Below are positions 44,263-55,194 of a DNA stretch of 64,000 nucleotides, one piece after another. The notes below the pieces were generated by a model. That model did not search any database. It saw only the letters and a program-made list of their open reading frames with translations, and was not told where the DNA came from. The stretch spans positions 73,862,563 through 73,926,562 of the forward strand of contig NC_044564.1 of the NCBI RefSeq assembly GCF_007565055.1. Reading direction: 5' to 3'. The DNA is from Rhinopithecus roxellana. Its lineage: Eukaryota > Chordata > Mammalia > Primates > Cercopithecidae. Numbering within the stretch: the first letter of the stretch is position 1; each line of letters starts with the position of its first letter. The translations under genes were made by a program, and so were the position numbers.

Positions 44263-44419
44263 TACTTGATCAACGTAATGTTGAAGAGAAAAAAATCTTG
44301 AATTGGTGATATTCACCTGATACAATGATTTACATAACAAATATTAGAAACATGTTAGAAAAACTTCGTAAAAGCTTAGATGTTCAGTATCTGCAAGTGA
44401 AGTTACTTGTTTTATATTA
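44263..44419. repeat. Diverged direct duplication, copy 2
   Basis: TACTTGATCAACGTAATGTT through AGTGAAGTTACTTGTTTTAT; see copy 1. It has several small insertions relative to copy 1. Confidence 0.88.
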
Positions 44420-44586
44420 CAAAACACCCACCAGTTTCCTTTAGTTTTTAGTTTACTCATGGCTTGGCTAGAGACATCTAAAAGTTATCAAGTGTCTCAA
44501 ATATCAAGTGTCTTTATTTCAGGTCTGTAAAGAAGAAATTATCTGCCGCACTGGCTTGTGAGCTTAAAATTGTCTCTGGAAGGATT

Positions 44587-44911
44587 TCAGATTTAATTTC
44601 TTTTTTTTTTTTTTCTTTTTTTGAAACAGAGTCTCATTCTGTTGCCCAGGCTGGAGTGCAGTGGCATGATCTCATCTCAGCTCACTGCAGCCTCCACCTC
44701 CCAAGTAGGTGGGACTACCAGCATGGGCCACCACATCTGGCTAATTTTTGTGGTGTTTTGTTTGTTTGTTTGTTTGGTTGGTTGGTTGGTTTCACCATGT
44801 TGGCCAGGCTGATCTGTAACTCCTGACCTCAGTTGATCTACCTGCCTCAGCCTCCTGAAGTGCGGAGATTACAGGCATGAGCTATTATGCCAGCCTCAGA
44901 TTTAATTTCTT
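44587..44911 (-). repeat. AluS-like, reverse, with perfect target duplication
   Basis: CAGATTTAATTTCTT occurs at 44588-44602 and 44897-44911. The body has a right arm with a deletion after CTCCACCTCCCAAGTAGG, a linker expanded into (GTTT)n(GGTT)n at 44755-44790, and a left arm ending ATTATGCCAGCC. Confidence 0.94.
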
Positions 44912-45649
44912 AATAATATCATGAAACTGTAGTAGTAGCCACAAATGTTTATTCAAAATTTATTTTTCCAAAGCAAATAAAGATTGACTGAATTTAGTTG
45001 GTGGCAAACGTGTTCCAGGGATTTGAGCACAGAATCAGTTTGATGACAATTCAATTATAATGCTGACTTTCTTTGTGACCTCTGAAAATGTAAACTCTCC
45101 TTCCCCAACTTTTTCATCTATGAAGTGATGCTGTCCATGCATATTTTTTTTTCTTTTTTTACTAATATTGGAGACGTTCACTGGGTAAACTTTCTGAAAT
45201 GCATTAAAACATTTCTGATGAATGTGTGAGAAATGTAGTTTAAATGAAACATGATTAGCTCTTTGTGGGTTACAGAAAACATCAACCCATCATCCTTTAT
45301 GCAACAATAGGTATATATTTGATATGACTATATATAGTCTAGCGGGGACTGAAATCTAAGACTAGATGGTATGGGATAATAAAAATAGACTAAAAGTTCT
45401 TTTAAGGCTCTCATGTGAACACACACACTTGCATTTGTCAAAGGAATGTCTATTTTGTTATTGATTTTATTCTCAATCATTGAAGTATGTTATATTTGCA
45501 CAAATGCTTTAAGTTGGTGAGTGATGATAAATGCTTCCTTATAAATAATCCCCTTAAAACAAAAGTTAGTCTTAAATCTTACTGAAAATCCCATTTAGAT
45601 TCTTAAAAATGATGTTGGTTTAAAGAAACAAATACACTGATTTAATCTT
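44912..45649. other. Unique AT-rich DNA
   Basis: No repeat or gene signature. Confidence 0.4.
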
Positions 45650-45855
45650 AGGGCAGTGTTTTTAGTGTGGTCCCAGAGCTACCAACTCAAAATCACCAAG
45701 AGCTGGTTCAAACTCTGAATGTCTGGGTTTCTGGGCCATAGAACTTTTCTATTGGCCAGAATTTCCAAACGGTTCCCTGCTATTTGACATCTTATTAAAT
45801 GCTGCAGATAATTTTATGTGCTAGGAGGTTAAAACTGTTGTCCTAGAGAGTTAGT
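45650..45855 (+). repeat. MER5A-like hAT DNA transposon
   Basis: GGCAGTGTTTTTAGTGTGGT then CCCAGAGCTACCAACTCAAA, GTCTGGGTTTCTGGGCCATA and AGGTTAAAACTGTTGTCCTA follow the MER5A order. Strongly diverged. Confidence 0.6.
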
Positions 45856-46042
45856 CTCTGAGGATTCAAGTCATTTCCCTCCCTGAAGACAGTTAACTGT
45901 GAACAGCATTTCCATTTCTTATAGCTCTAGAGGACAGACGGTAGTTTTTTTTAGGTAAGAAGGGAGAATCAAGCTAAAGACATTATCAACATAATCCTTC
46001 CTAATCCTGTCCTCTTCTTTATCATCACCACTGCTATAGTTG

Positions 46043-46205
46043 CTGCCATTTATTGAGCATTTGCCATATGCCAGGCACTGTGCTAATTGCCTTTCAAATA
46101 TGATCTCATTTAATCCTCATAATGGATTTTATGGCTACCAGATTACAAGAAAGGAAACAGGAGCTTCAGTTCATGCAGTTGGTACAGAACAGGGCTGGGA
46201 AGGGA
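46043..46205 (-). repeat. MIR SINE, reverse
   Basis: TTATTGAGCATTTGCCATAT, GCCAGGCACTGTGCTAATTG and GATCTCATTTAATCCTCATA are well-preserved reverse MIR words. First of three MIRs within 700 bp. Confidence 0.9.
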
Positions 46206-46280
46206 AGCTTTATGGTTTTCAATAGTGACTTTAAAGTGGTCATCATGACCTAAAAATAGAGAACTAACTGGGTGAGGAAA

Positions 46281-46440
46281 GAAGTAACATTTGTTATGCA
46301 CTTTTAGTCAGCCAGATACTTTACATGTGTGGTTATATTTACTACAGTCAACAAACCGTGAGGTGTCTATTTCTATCTTTACATTACAGATGTCAAAACT
46401 GAGGCTCAGCAAGTTTAGATACCCACCTTAAGTGACCCTG
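46281..46440 (-). repeat. MIR SINE, reverse
   Basis: TTGTTATGCACTTTTAGTCA, CAGATACTTTACATGTGTGG and TGTCAAAACTGAGGCTCAGC are reverse MIR words. Confidence 0.8.
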
Positions 46441-46492
46441 ATATTGGAAAGGCTCAGATAAAACTCTTTCTTTTCTCTTTCCTTCTGCTTCA

Positions 46493-46736
46493 GCTTTATG
46501 CAGAGTCAGGCTATACGGGTTAAAATCTCCATTCTGCCACATGCTAGTTTTGTGACTTACGGCAAATTATTCAACTGCTCTGTGCCTCAGTTTATTCATT
46601 TGTGAAATAAAGATAAAATAATGTGGATGTTAGAGAGATTTTGTGAGGATTAAAATGACTGCCATTTACATAATATAAAACACTTAAAACAGTATGTCAC
46701 AAATCTAGCACTCTACACATGCTAATGATAATTATT
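46493..46736 (+). repeat. MIR SINE, forward, near full length
   Basis: AGAGTCAGGCTATACGGGTT, CACATGCTAGTTTTGTGACT, TGTGCCTCAGTTTATTCATT and TTTTGTGAGGATTAAAATGA follow MIR order. Opposite orientation to the two MIRs upstream. Confidence 0.9.
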
Positions 46737-47499
46737 TTACCGTGAGGGTGGAAATTAGATGCAAAATGTAAAATGATTAATTTTAGAAAAAACTGAAAGA
46801 GAATCAATTTCTAGTTTTTTTCATATATTTTAGTTGGAGGGAGTGAGTTGTAGACTGTATCATGTGGGACAGGATCCTGGTAACTGGGGTTGGAAGAAAC
46901 TCTTGCAAATAGTGGAGAGTGCCCATGATCACACTAAGGAAAAGAGATACAAGGGAAAAGAGACCTCTGCACTGGACATTGAACTCTTGTTTATGAAAAG
47001 GAGACTGAACAGTTGTTGCAAAGATTCTTATTCAAACTATTGTTTCTAATTCAAAAGTCAACAAAATCATGATTGTCGCTGGAAAAATTTTGAAAATGAG
47101 ACAAAAACACATTGCTCTTCATTTGTACAATGATAGGAAGCCTGTGTTTGTCCCTAGAATGCTATGTACAGTTGTGACCCCTGTAAGCTTCTTACAAGAT
47201 AGTTTGGATAAAGACAGGCTCTGAAAGGCAAATAAAACAAAAGATGAATGGGCTATTTTATGAGACTCAGACACAAAAGTTGAGAGGACAGATAGGAAAT
47301 CACAAAGGCAACAGATTATGTGAACCACAGAAATATTTTCCAGCTCCCAGGGTTCATGCTAATGGTAGCCTGAGATGACTTTAGAATACGAAAAGAAAAA
47401 ACTGCTTTATATATTGAAGAGTAAACATGAATCAAATTCGGAGGTGATGGAATATAATTAACTTCAAGAAATAGACAATTAAATTTCACAAATACATTA
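46737..47499. other. Unique DNA, nothing recognised
   Basis: No repeat or gene signature. Confidence 0.4.
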
Positions 47500-48240
47500 T
47501 TTGAATCTTCTTTATGATTGAGGCTTGGGCTGGGAACTGTTGAGAAAGCAAAATAAGACAGTCCTTGGCCTCTAGAAGCTCAAAATCTAGAGCTATACAC
47601 AAATAAATTATAGTGCAAAATGATGAATGCAACAAAAACCGTATAAATGAGAAGGTACACAACAAGAACCAAGGAGCAAGTAGATAAGGAGGAGCCTTCT
47701 GTGGGTCAGCATAGTGGTGGGAGGTATTGGTATTACAAAAAGCTTCTCCCCGTGGGTCAAATCTAAGCTGAGTGTTGAGACATAATTGAAATTCGCAAGA
47801 CAGATAGGAGATAGGGGTCAGGAATTCTAATCAGAGGGAATAGCATATGTAAGGCAAACAATACAGTGCATCTGGGAAAGCTACACAATTTTATTGTAAT
47901 AGGACAAATATTGGGGAGTGTTGAGAGATGAGACTGGGAGAGTGAGGCAGAAGTTAGCATTTATTCATTTATTCAGCCAACCTTTATCTATTACCTACGT
48001 TGCACTAAGTACTGCATGAGCATTAGAGACAAAAAGTTGAATGAGATTGAACACCATTCATCATGACTGTGATGGACACACTTCATTCATGACTATGAAC
48101 TTGGCATTGTTCTAGGTACCAGAGATATAATAATGAGAAACAGGCATGCTCCTTCCGCTCATTGAGGTTACAGCTTAGTGTGGAGACAGACAGATGCCTA
48201 ATGCACCATAGTATGAAAGGTGCTATGGACACAGTGCTTA
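47500..48240 (-). repeat. L2 LINE, reverse, possibly two fragments
   Basis: GACAGTCCTTGGCCTCTAGA and ACAAATAAATTATAGTGCAA mark one L2 3' segment (47500-47900). TTTATTCATTTATTCAGCCA, ATTACCTACGTTGCACTAAG and CATGCTCCTTCCGCTCATTG mark a second (47955-48240). Repeated L2 3'-end words mean two insertions or a duplication. Confidence 0.7.
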
Positions 48241-48261
48241 AATCCATAATCTACATAGGTA

Positions 48262-48690
48262 TGAGAGTGAACTGTCTACAACTTAAATCTGATCTTGTTG
48301 TTCCCTGCTTAAAATCCTGCAGTGGCTCCCAGTAGTGCCTTCTGGTTAAAATACAAGATATATGGTATGATCTCTCAAGGTCCTTTGTTATTTGTCTCTG
48401 GCCACCTCTCCAATTTTTCACCATGACCCTGGCCCTGTCCCACTGGCATTCCATCTCCAATTACACTGAACTATGTGGAGTTATTAAAATGCCCCATGTT
48501 ATTTCAAGACTCAGAGATTTAGTGCCTCAGCATGTCTTGTTCCCTCTCACCTCCTCCACCTGGCCTTCTCCAGCTCGCTCATCAGTCTATTAGACTCAGG
48601 CATCACCTGCTTGCCTTCATAACCCTCCCCAACCCCCTCACCTTGCTGGATTCTGTGCCTTTGCTTGCTGGTTCCCAGACATCCCCGCCC
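48262..48690 (+). repeat. L2 LINE, forward
   Basis: AATCCTGCAGTGGCTCCCAG, AAGGTCCTTTGTTATTTGTC, TGACCCTGGCCCTGTCCCAC and TTCTGTGCCTTTGCTTGCTG follow forward L2 order. It lies head-to-head with the reverse L2 sequence to its left. Confidence 0.8.
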
Positions 48691-49888
48691 TTATTTTTCT
48701 TTGCCTGATGGATTTGCAGTGTTGTGGCCTATACGGTGTAGAAAACCAGCTCAGGCTCCCACTTCTCTGGGCTTATGTGGTCAGACGCAGTCCTGTCTTC
48801 CATTCATACCAAAGGCCATCAGGGAGTTTCTTTTGTCTTCTTCACCAGCCCATTCTTAATCTTTCCGACAAATTTTCTGCAGTGTGTGCTGTGACAGTTG
48901 GGTCAGGGTGATGGTAATTTACAGCATGAGACGGTGATCTTGCTGCCTGTGCTGATGAGCCCATTGGATTTCCCCTAACTAGTCTGTTTCCCTACCCAGG
49001 TGGAGAACTTCAGTAAAGGAAGTGGGAGTTAGGAATTTGGGAATGAGGAGCACAGTGATTAAACTGGGGCCATTCATATGAGAGTTTAAGAACTCAAGTC
49101 AGTGACTTAGGTGAGTAAAAAAATCAGAAAAAGGGAGAGAGGATATGAGCAACTTGGGCCATAATTAAACTTGTCAATGAAATGAAGGTCTGTTATTCTA
49201 ATGCCTATATTTTGCCAAACCTTTGTGCTTATAACTTTATCATTTGCTGTGATTAACAAAACTGAAAGAATAATAACTACTTACAAAGCCCAGATCACCT
49301 CCTTATACCACTAGCTTTTGCTTTCCATACAGAAATAGCTTTAAAAAGTGCAAATCCTATTCTGTACCTGAGCCACAACCCTAAAAGAGAACTTGTTTAT
49401 AATTCTAAGAATAATATTGTCCTTTAAAGGTGAAGGCTCTCTGGAAAACATTCATGTGATAAAAAGCAGGTAGCAGGTAGTGCTAAAGACTTACTAGTCT
49501 GCATGTTTGTGCTTTCTGCTGCATTCCTCTAATCTCAAGGCAGTATAAGGAGATAAGATCTTCACAGCCCTTTCAGCCCTATTGAAATTTCTTTGACCCT
49601 GGCCTGATATAAAAGGCAAACTTAGTTTTTCACTGTTCTAGTCATGCAGTTTCTTTGTGGTTCCCTTTAGAAAGACTTGAGGCTATGAGTCAAAGCTTTT
49701 ACCTCTTGCTGATAGTTCAGAGTTGTGTTGTGAAGCAATAAATAAAATCCCTCTTTCCATATACTTGTCTCCTTGATTAGAATCATTCTGGGCAAATTTA
49801 GAGGCTCATAAAGTCCATTTAGATATTTAGTGAAAAAAACCAGCCCTCAGAACCAGAACAGCATGTAGATAATGTAGATGGAATATCT
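48691..49888. other. About 1.2 kb of unique DNA
   Basis: No repeat or gene signature recognised. Confidence 0.45.
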
Positions 49889-50026
49889 TTCTCTCTCTGT
49901 CTCTGTGTGTGTGTGTGTTTACATATGTGTGTATTTATATTATATATGTTTATATATGTGTGTATATACATTTATATGTGTATATTTATAGTAAATATAT
50001 GTGATATATTTACTATATATATACTA
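49889..50026. repeat. Compound (CT)n(GT)n(AT/GTAT)n microsatellite
   Basis: CTCTCTGTCTCTGTGTGTGT passing into TATATATGTTTATATATGTG and AT-rich units. A further GTGTGTGTGTGTGT lies at 50144-50160. Confidence 0.9.
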
Positions 50027-50367
50027 AAAAAGAGGGGACTATATATCTTTATATGCGTTAGCATTTATTTTAAAAAGAAAACACAGGAAAGATCTAAAAG
50101 AAACTATTACTTATAGGGGTTATGGAAAATGCCATGGGCAAGAATTGTGTGTGTGTGTGTTTTTTATCACCATGCTTTCTGAAACAACACGATATGTAAC
50201 ACCTTTACAAAAATAAAGTAAAATAAAAAATGAAAAACAAAGTCCACTCGTAACCAACATGTCAGTGGCATGTGTGCTTTCAGGGTACAACAAATGCATT
50301 CTATAGCATAGGATGTTCCAGTCACTCTAACAAAAGATGTCCTGTTTGGAACACCGACTCTGTATCA

Positions 50368-50557
50368 GTTACTTCAGATACTTTCTCTCATTGAGTCCCT
50401 TCAGCAAGCCCTTGTAGGTTTATGTTCTTAGATGAGGAAACCAAGTTTTAGAAACATTACCTGACCAAACTAAGATCAGAGGGTTAGAAATGTCAGAGCC
50501 CAGAACTGGCATCTTCTGACTTCAGATCCCGTGTACTTTCCCCTACACTGTGCTGAC
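50368..50557 (-). repeat. MIR SINE, reverse
   Basis: TTAGATGAGGAAACCAAGTT, CAGAGCCCAGAACTGGCATC and CCCCTACACTGTGCTG are reverse MIR landmarks. Confidence 0.82.
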
Positions 50558-50604
50558 CACACCTCCATTACTGCAGATGTGTTGATTACATCTAGGGGCC
50601 AAAG

Positions 50605-51430
50605 TACACATTCATCCAATGAATGCTTACTGAATGCTTACCGTGTTCCGGACACTTTTGTAATGCAAGAAAAATAAGAGTAGTGAAGACAGTCAAGGAA
50701 ACAAAGAAGCCTAATACTAGGCAAGAAGGGCTTTTGATGGAATTAAGCGCAATGAGGGTGTTAGTACAGAAAGGACATTTAATTGAACTGGGAAAGTTCA
50801 TGGCAGTTTTCCCAGAGATGAGTCTTGGAGGACAAATGGTATTTAGCCAGGAGGAAAGGGGGTCAAGTGTATTCCAAGGAGCAGGAACAACATGTGCAAA
50901 AGCACAGTTTTGAAAGAGCACTCCATTTTTGAGGAATAGCCAATAGCTGGGCATGTCTAGAGCATAGGGTAGTAGAGAGAAAGGAGGCCGGAAATGGGAA
51001 GAGTCTTGAATACCACATTCAGTTATTTGGACTTCATCTTGTAGCAATGGGAGCCTACAAAATTTTAAGTAGAGGAATAAAAAGATTCCATCTAAAACTT
51101 AGAAAAATTACTTTGGCAGGGTAAGAGACAATGAATTGATGGGGAGCTGGGTTTGATAGCAAGAAACTGTTTGGCAGACTGTTCTAATTATGTATTGTAT
51201 TATTTTTAGATGCACATATATGTACTTTTTTAACATTGCATTTCTTTCTGAAATTGTAATGAATCTTACAATCAATGGCATGTTATAATTTAATTGGCAG
51301 CATTATTTCATCTCTTAAGGGCCCCCAAATAACAGTGTGTCATATAACTGATAGCATCTCAAATTAGATGAAATACAATGGTCCAGGCAAGAAATACTGA
51401 GGTGGTGGGGTGGTAAAGAGGGAAAAGATT
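50605..51430 (-). repeat. L2 LINE, reverse, interrupted
   Basis: GCTTACTGAATGCTTACCGT, TGAGTCTTGGAGGACAAATG, AGGAACAACATGTGCAAAAG and AATGGGAGCCTACAAAATTT are reverse L2 landmarks to about 51200. After roughly 170 bp of unrelated AT-rich sequence, ATGGTCCAGGCAAGAAATAC and GGTGGTGGGGTGGTAAAG resume L2 near 51370-51430. Confidence 0.8.
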
Positions 51431-51454
51431 TGAGCCACATTTAGATCCTGATAT

Positions 51455-51745
51455 GGTATTAATTATTAAGTAAAAAAAAGAATGTGCAGAATATATTCAG
51501 TGTGCCACAATTGTGGAAAAAAGGTGTGCATGGACAGATGCACATGTATGTATTCATAAACTTAATGTGGATGCATAAAACGTCTTTAGAATGATACACA
51601 AGAAACTAATAACCATGGTGGCTTTTAGCGGGGGGCATTGGGTGACTGAAGGAGAACAGTGGTAGGAAAATTTTTCATTGTGTTCTATTTTGTACATTTA
51701 ACAGTTTGAACTATGTGTTATGCAATTGAAATATGTAAAAAGGTA
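51455..51745 (+). repeat. Old LINE 3' region (L1M-like), forward
   Basis: TACACAAGAAACTAATAACC, ATGGTGGCTTTTAGCGGGGG and ACAGTTTGAACTATGTGTTA match a common old LINE 3' repeat (ACACAAGAAACTGGTAACAGTGGTTG in the usual form). Subfamily uncertain. Confidence 0.6.
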
Positions 51746-51844
51746 AAAAGTAAGAGATATTTAGAAAGGACCATTGGCACGTTTGTTGACAGATTGGTTA
51801 TGGGATAAAGGCGATAGTGTTTTATTGACTATATTTTATTCTTT

Positions 51845-52775
51845 TAATTATTCCTCTAATTTCTTCTAACAACTTTATTGAGATACAACTTATATGCTAT
51901 AATTTCACCCATTTTAAGTGCATGAATTCAGTGATTTTTAGTAGATTCAATGAGTAGTGTAACCATTCCTACAACAGTTATAGCACATTTTTATCATCCT
52001 GATAAGATCCTTCATGCTCATTTATTTAATCTCCATTCCCATCTCCAGCCCCAGGCAACCATAATCTTCCATGTTTTTTTTACTAGCTTTGACTATTTTT
52101 GGATGTTTCATACAAATGGAATCATACAAAAGGTGGTGTTCTATGTCCAGCTTCTTTCCCTCAGGATAATGTTTTTTAGGTTTATAAACATTGCAAATAT
52201 CAGTATGATAATTCATTCCTTTTCATTTATGTCTACAAAATACTCTATTGTATGTATATACCATCTTTTGTTTTTCCATTCATCAATTGAAGAATATTTC
52301 AGCTGTTTTTGCTTTTTGACTCTTATGAATAATGCTGTTATAAACATTGATGTTTAAGACTTTGTGTGGAAGTATTTTTTCATGTCCTTGGGTAGACACC
52401 TAGGAGTAGGATGTTGTATGGAAAATTAACGTTTGACTTTTTAAGAAACTGTTTTCCAAAGTGACTGTAGCGGTTTACACTTCTACCAACAATGTATGGA
52501 GGTTCCCACTTCTTCACATCTTTGCTTACATTTATTATTGCCTGTCTTTTTGACAGACTTGTGCCTAGTGGGTGTGAAGTGGTACCTTATTGGGGGTTTG
52601 ACTTCCATTCTCTTAATGACCAATGATGTCGGACATCTTTCAAGTCCTTATTAACCATTCATGTGTCTTCTGTGATGAAACGTCTATTTGAATATTTTGC
52701 CCAATTTAAAATTGGCTTGCTTGCCTTCCTATTATTGACTTGTTGGGATTCTTTGTATTCTTAACTTTAATTTGA
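51845..52775 (-). repeat. L1M 3' half, reverse, about 930 bp
   Basis: AACTTTATTGAGATACAACT, CAGTGATTTTTAGTAGATTC, CCCCAGGCAACCATAATCTT, TCCATTCATCAATTGAAGAA, CTCTTATGAATAATGCTGTT, CAAAGTGACTGTAGCGGTTT and CCTAGTGGGTGTGAAGTGGT are reverse landmarks of the L1 ORF2 end and 3' UTR in order. Frames are broken throughout, so it cannot encode a working enzyme. Confidence 0.92.
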
Positions 52776-53009
52776 CTGAGGATAACGATCCATCAGTGAG
52801 GAGACACATTTATTTCTGTATTTCTGAAAATCTTTAAAATTCCTCTGCCTTTCAGAGAGACCCTTCAACACCAGCCTGCATTTCTTATTTTTGGAGTATG
52901 TGTTTCCATGATAATGCAAGGACCAGTTACAAATATTCATTACAACTTTCCCTCCTCACTGCAGACTCAACCAAGAGTTATAAATCTGTGTGTTACTTTC
53001 AACGCTCAT
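52776..53009. other. Unique DNA
   Basis: Nothing recognised. Confidence 0.4.
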
Positions 53010-53329
53010 AACAATCTTCTTTTTTTTTTTTTTTTTGAGACAGAGTCTCACTCTGTCGCCCAGGCTGGAGTGCTGTGGCCGGATCTCAGCTCAGTGCAAG
53101 CTCCACCTCCCGAGTTTACGCCATTCTCCTGCCTCAGCCTCCCGAGTAGCTGGGACTACAGGCGCCCGCCACATCACCCAGCTAATGTTTTGTATTTTTA
53201 GTAGAGACGGGGTTTCACCGTGTTAGCCAGGATGGTCTCGATCTCCTGATCTCGTGATCCGCCCGTCTTGGCCTCCCAAAGTGCTGGGATTACAGGCTTG
53301 AGCCACCACGCCCGGCCAACAATCTTCTT
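53010..53329 (-). mobile_element. Young AluY (Old World monkey AluYR-like), reverse
   Basis: AACAATCTTCTT flanks it perfectly at 53010-53021 and 53318-53329. The body is near consensus with GAGTTTACGCCATTCTCC, GGCGCCCGCCACATCACCC and an end reading GGCTTGAGCCACCACGCCC then GGCC. CTTGAGCC is the monkey-lineage variant. Confidence 0.95.
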
Positions 53330-54387
53330 AAACACCATAGGCAGACTGAAAAAGTCAATCTAGTTGAATTGTTTTACTTTATAATGCGTTTATAAGATAC
53401 TCAATCTGAAACTGAAAGATAGGTAGCTCTAGGAATGTGATAAATGGCCACAGAAGTAACAACTTTTAATAAAGTAAATTATGGATGCTATGTCAATTTT
53501 AAGTAATATCTCAGTTTTATATCTTGTTACCTGGCCTAAATATCATTCCCTTTAGTAAAATATCTGTTAATGCTTTGTGACAAAATAAGAACAGAAAAAT
53601 GGTTTCTGATTTTCAGCTTTCTCTAGTGAATAATTTGTTTTCTTTTATTTTTCCTTCTAAAATAATCACACATTTCATTGCAAGGCCTCTATCCCTAACC
53701 CTCTTCAACAAACACACACACACATGCACACACACACACACACGGCTTCTAGGACTACATGTACAAGAGTGGAAATCAAACTACCATAGAAAAACTAAGA
53801 AGTGAGGCCTGAACCAAGAGGCTGATACACTATCTCATGCTTCAACAAAATATTTATCTCTGACTATACCAAGGATGGGGAGAGCTTGCATGTAAGTGGC
53901 TTGGGCTAGCAGACTGGGTTTTGAAGGAGGACAACAGGTCCCTGTTCTCGGTTCTGTCACGAACTGTCTATGGCACATACCTTAAACACTGTTGGAAGGA
54001 TCTGTTAGCTCCAGAGACTGCAACCAACTGCATGTGGTCATAATCAGCTCTCAAACACATTTGGTTGTGCCCATAGAGTGCTGTTTTGCCTGTTTGCTTT
54101 TTAAACAAACACTTAAAATGCAGGGAATTTAAGGTAAAACTTTGATAAAAATGGGAAGATTTGGCCTTATTGGGCTCATGGTAACAGTGAGATGCATCTG
54201 AATGAGGGATTCCTCTGAATTGCACAGTTGCTCTTGTTTTTACTATAGGCCACTCTCACTTTCTGTTTTTTCCCTGCTTTTGAAATGATCAGTTTTAGTG
54301 CTGAAAAATTATCTTGGATACTAAAACCAGAATTTCCCTGCTAGATGGCTTGCTCATTACATTATCTACATGATTCTCTGTGAGGGA
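53330..54387. other. About 1 kb of unique DNA with a (CA)n tract
   Basis: The (CA)n tract lies at 53710-53744, interrupted once by ATG. No repeat family or gene signature otherwise. Confidence 0.45.
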
Positions 54388-54735
54388 TTGCGTTAGGTTT
54401 CTATGGTTGCCGTAACTATCGCAAACTTGATGGCTTTATAACAACAGAAATGTATTTACAGTTTTGGAGGCAGAAAGTCTAAAATCAAGACTTCTGATTT
54501 GAGTCTCCCTAAGAGCCTCTGCTGGTACAGCCATGCTCTCAGCAGAGGCTCCTGGGGATAATCTGTTCCTTGTCTCTTCCACCTTCTGGTGGCTTCAGGT
54601 GTTTTGTGGCTTGTGGTTGTATCACACCAATTTCTGTCTCTGTTTTCATATGGCCTTGTACTCTCTTCCCTTAGTCTCTCCTTTAGGTGGCTGCTTATAA
54701 GACACTCACTTAAAACAATCTAAAAGATTTTGCAA
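54388..54735 (-). repeat. MLT1-like MaLR LTR, reverse
   Basis: GTTAGGTTTCTATGGTTGCC, CTTGATGGCTTTATAACAAC, AGTTTTGGAGGCAGAAAGTC and TTTTCATATGGCCTTGTACT follow the reverse order of an MLT1-type LTR. Solo, diverged, truncated at the far end. Confidence 0.7.
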
Positions 54736-55160
54736 GTATAAACATTTTAATTATCTTAGAGCCAAAATTTTCTTTTCTGCTAAGTGAGGGGATGGTGCAG
54801 AGAGCAGGAGAGTGTGAAACTAGATAGCATACAAAAATAGGTATTCATAGATCTGGGCCTAGCAAGGGTGTGGCCGGCAACTCTGCCCTGCTTTATCAGC
54901 ATTAGAAAGCCAACCGTCTCAGAAAGTACCCAGTTAGCTAAATTCATGAGATGATAGACTATTAAGGTGGAATGGACCTCAGAGATGGTCCTCGCTCTCA
55001 TCTGAGGCTTCACTTGGGCCAATCAGAAATGTGGGAAAATTGAGGCTAGTCAAATAATCAGGAGTACAAACAAAACACAATCTATCCAGAAACCTAGAAA
55101 TCTTACTAGTGACTATTCACAGGTTACTTTCTGAATTCTGGGGTTTTCATTCTAGAAAAG
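54736..55160. other. Unique DNA, nothing recognised
   Basis: No repeat or gene signature. Confidence 0.4.

Positions 55161-55193
<33 letters not shown>
55161..55193. repeat. (GT)n microsatellite, about 16 units
   Basis: Uninterrupted GT dinucleotide run, likely variable in length between individuals. Confidence 0.95.

Positions 55194-55194
<1 letters not shown>

Noticed and set aside
50592..51047. A 151-codon minus-strand frame
   Set aside because: Coincides with a reverse L2 fragment; the sense strand of L2 can keep short open stretches but no reverse-transcriptase motif is visible.
51950..52357. A 135-codon plus-strand frame
   Set aside because: It is antisense to an old L1 3' end; chance opening in AT-rich DNA.
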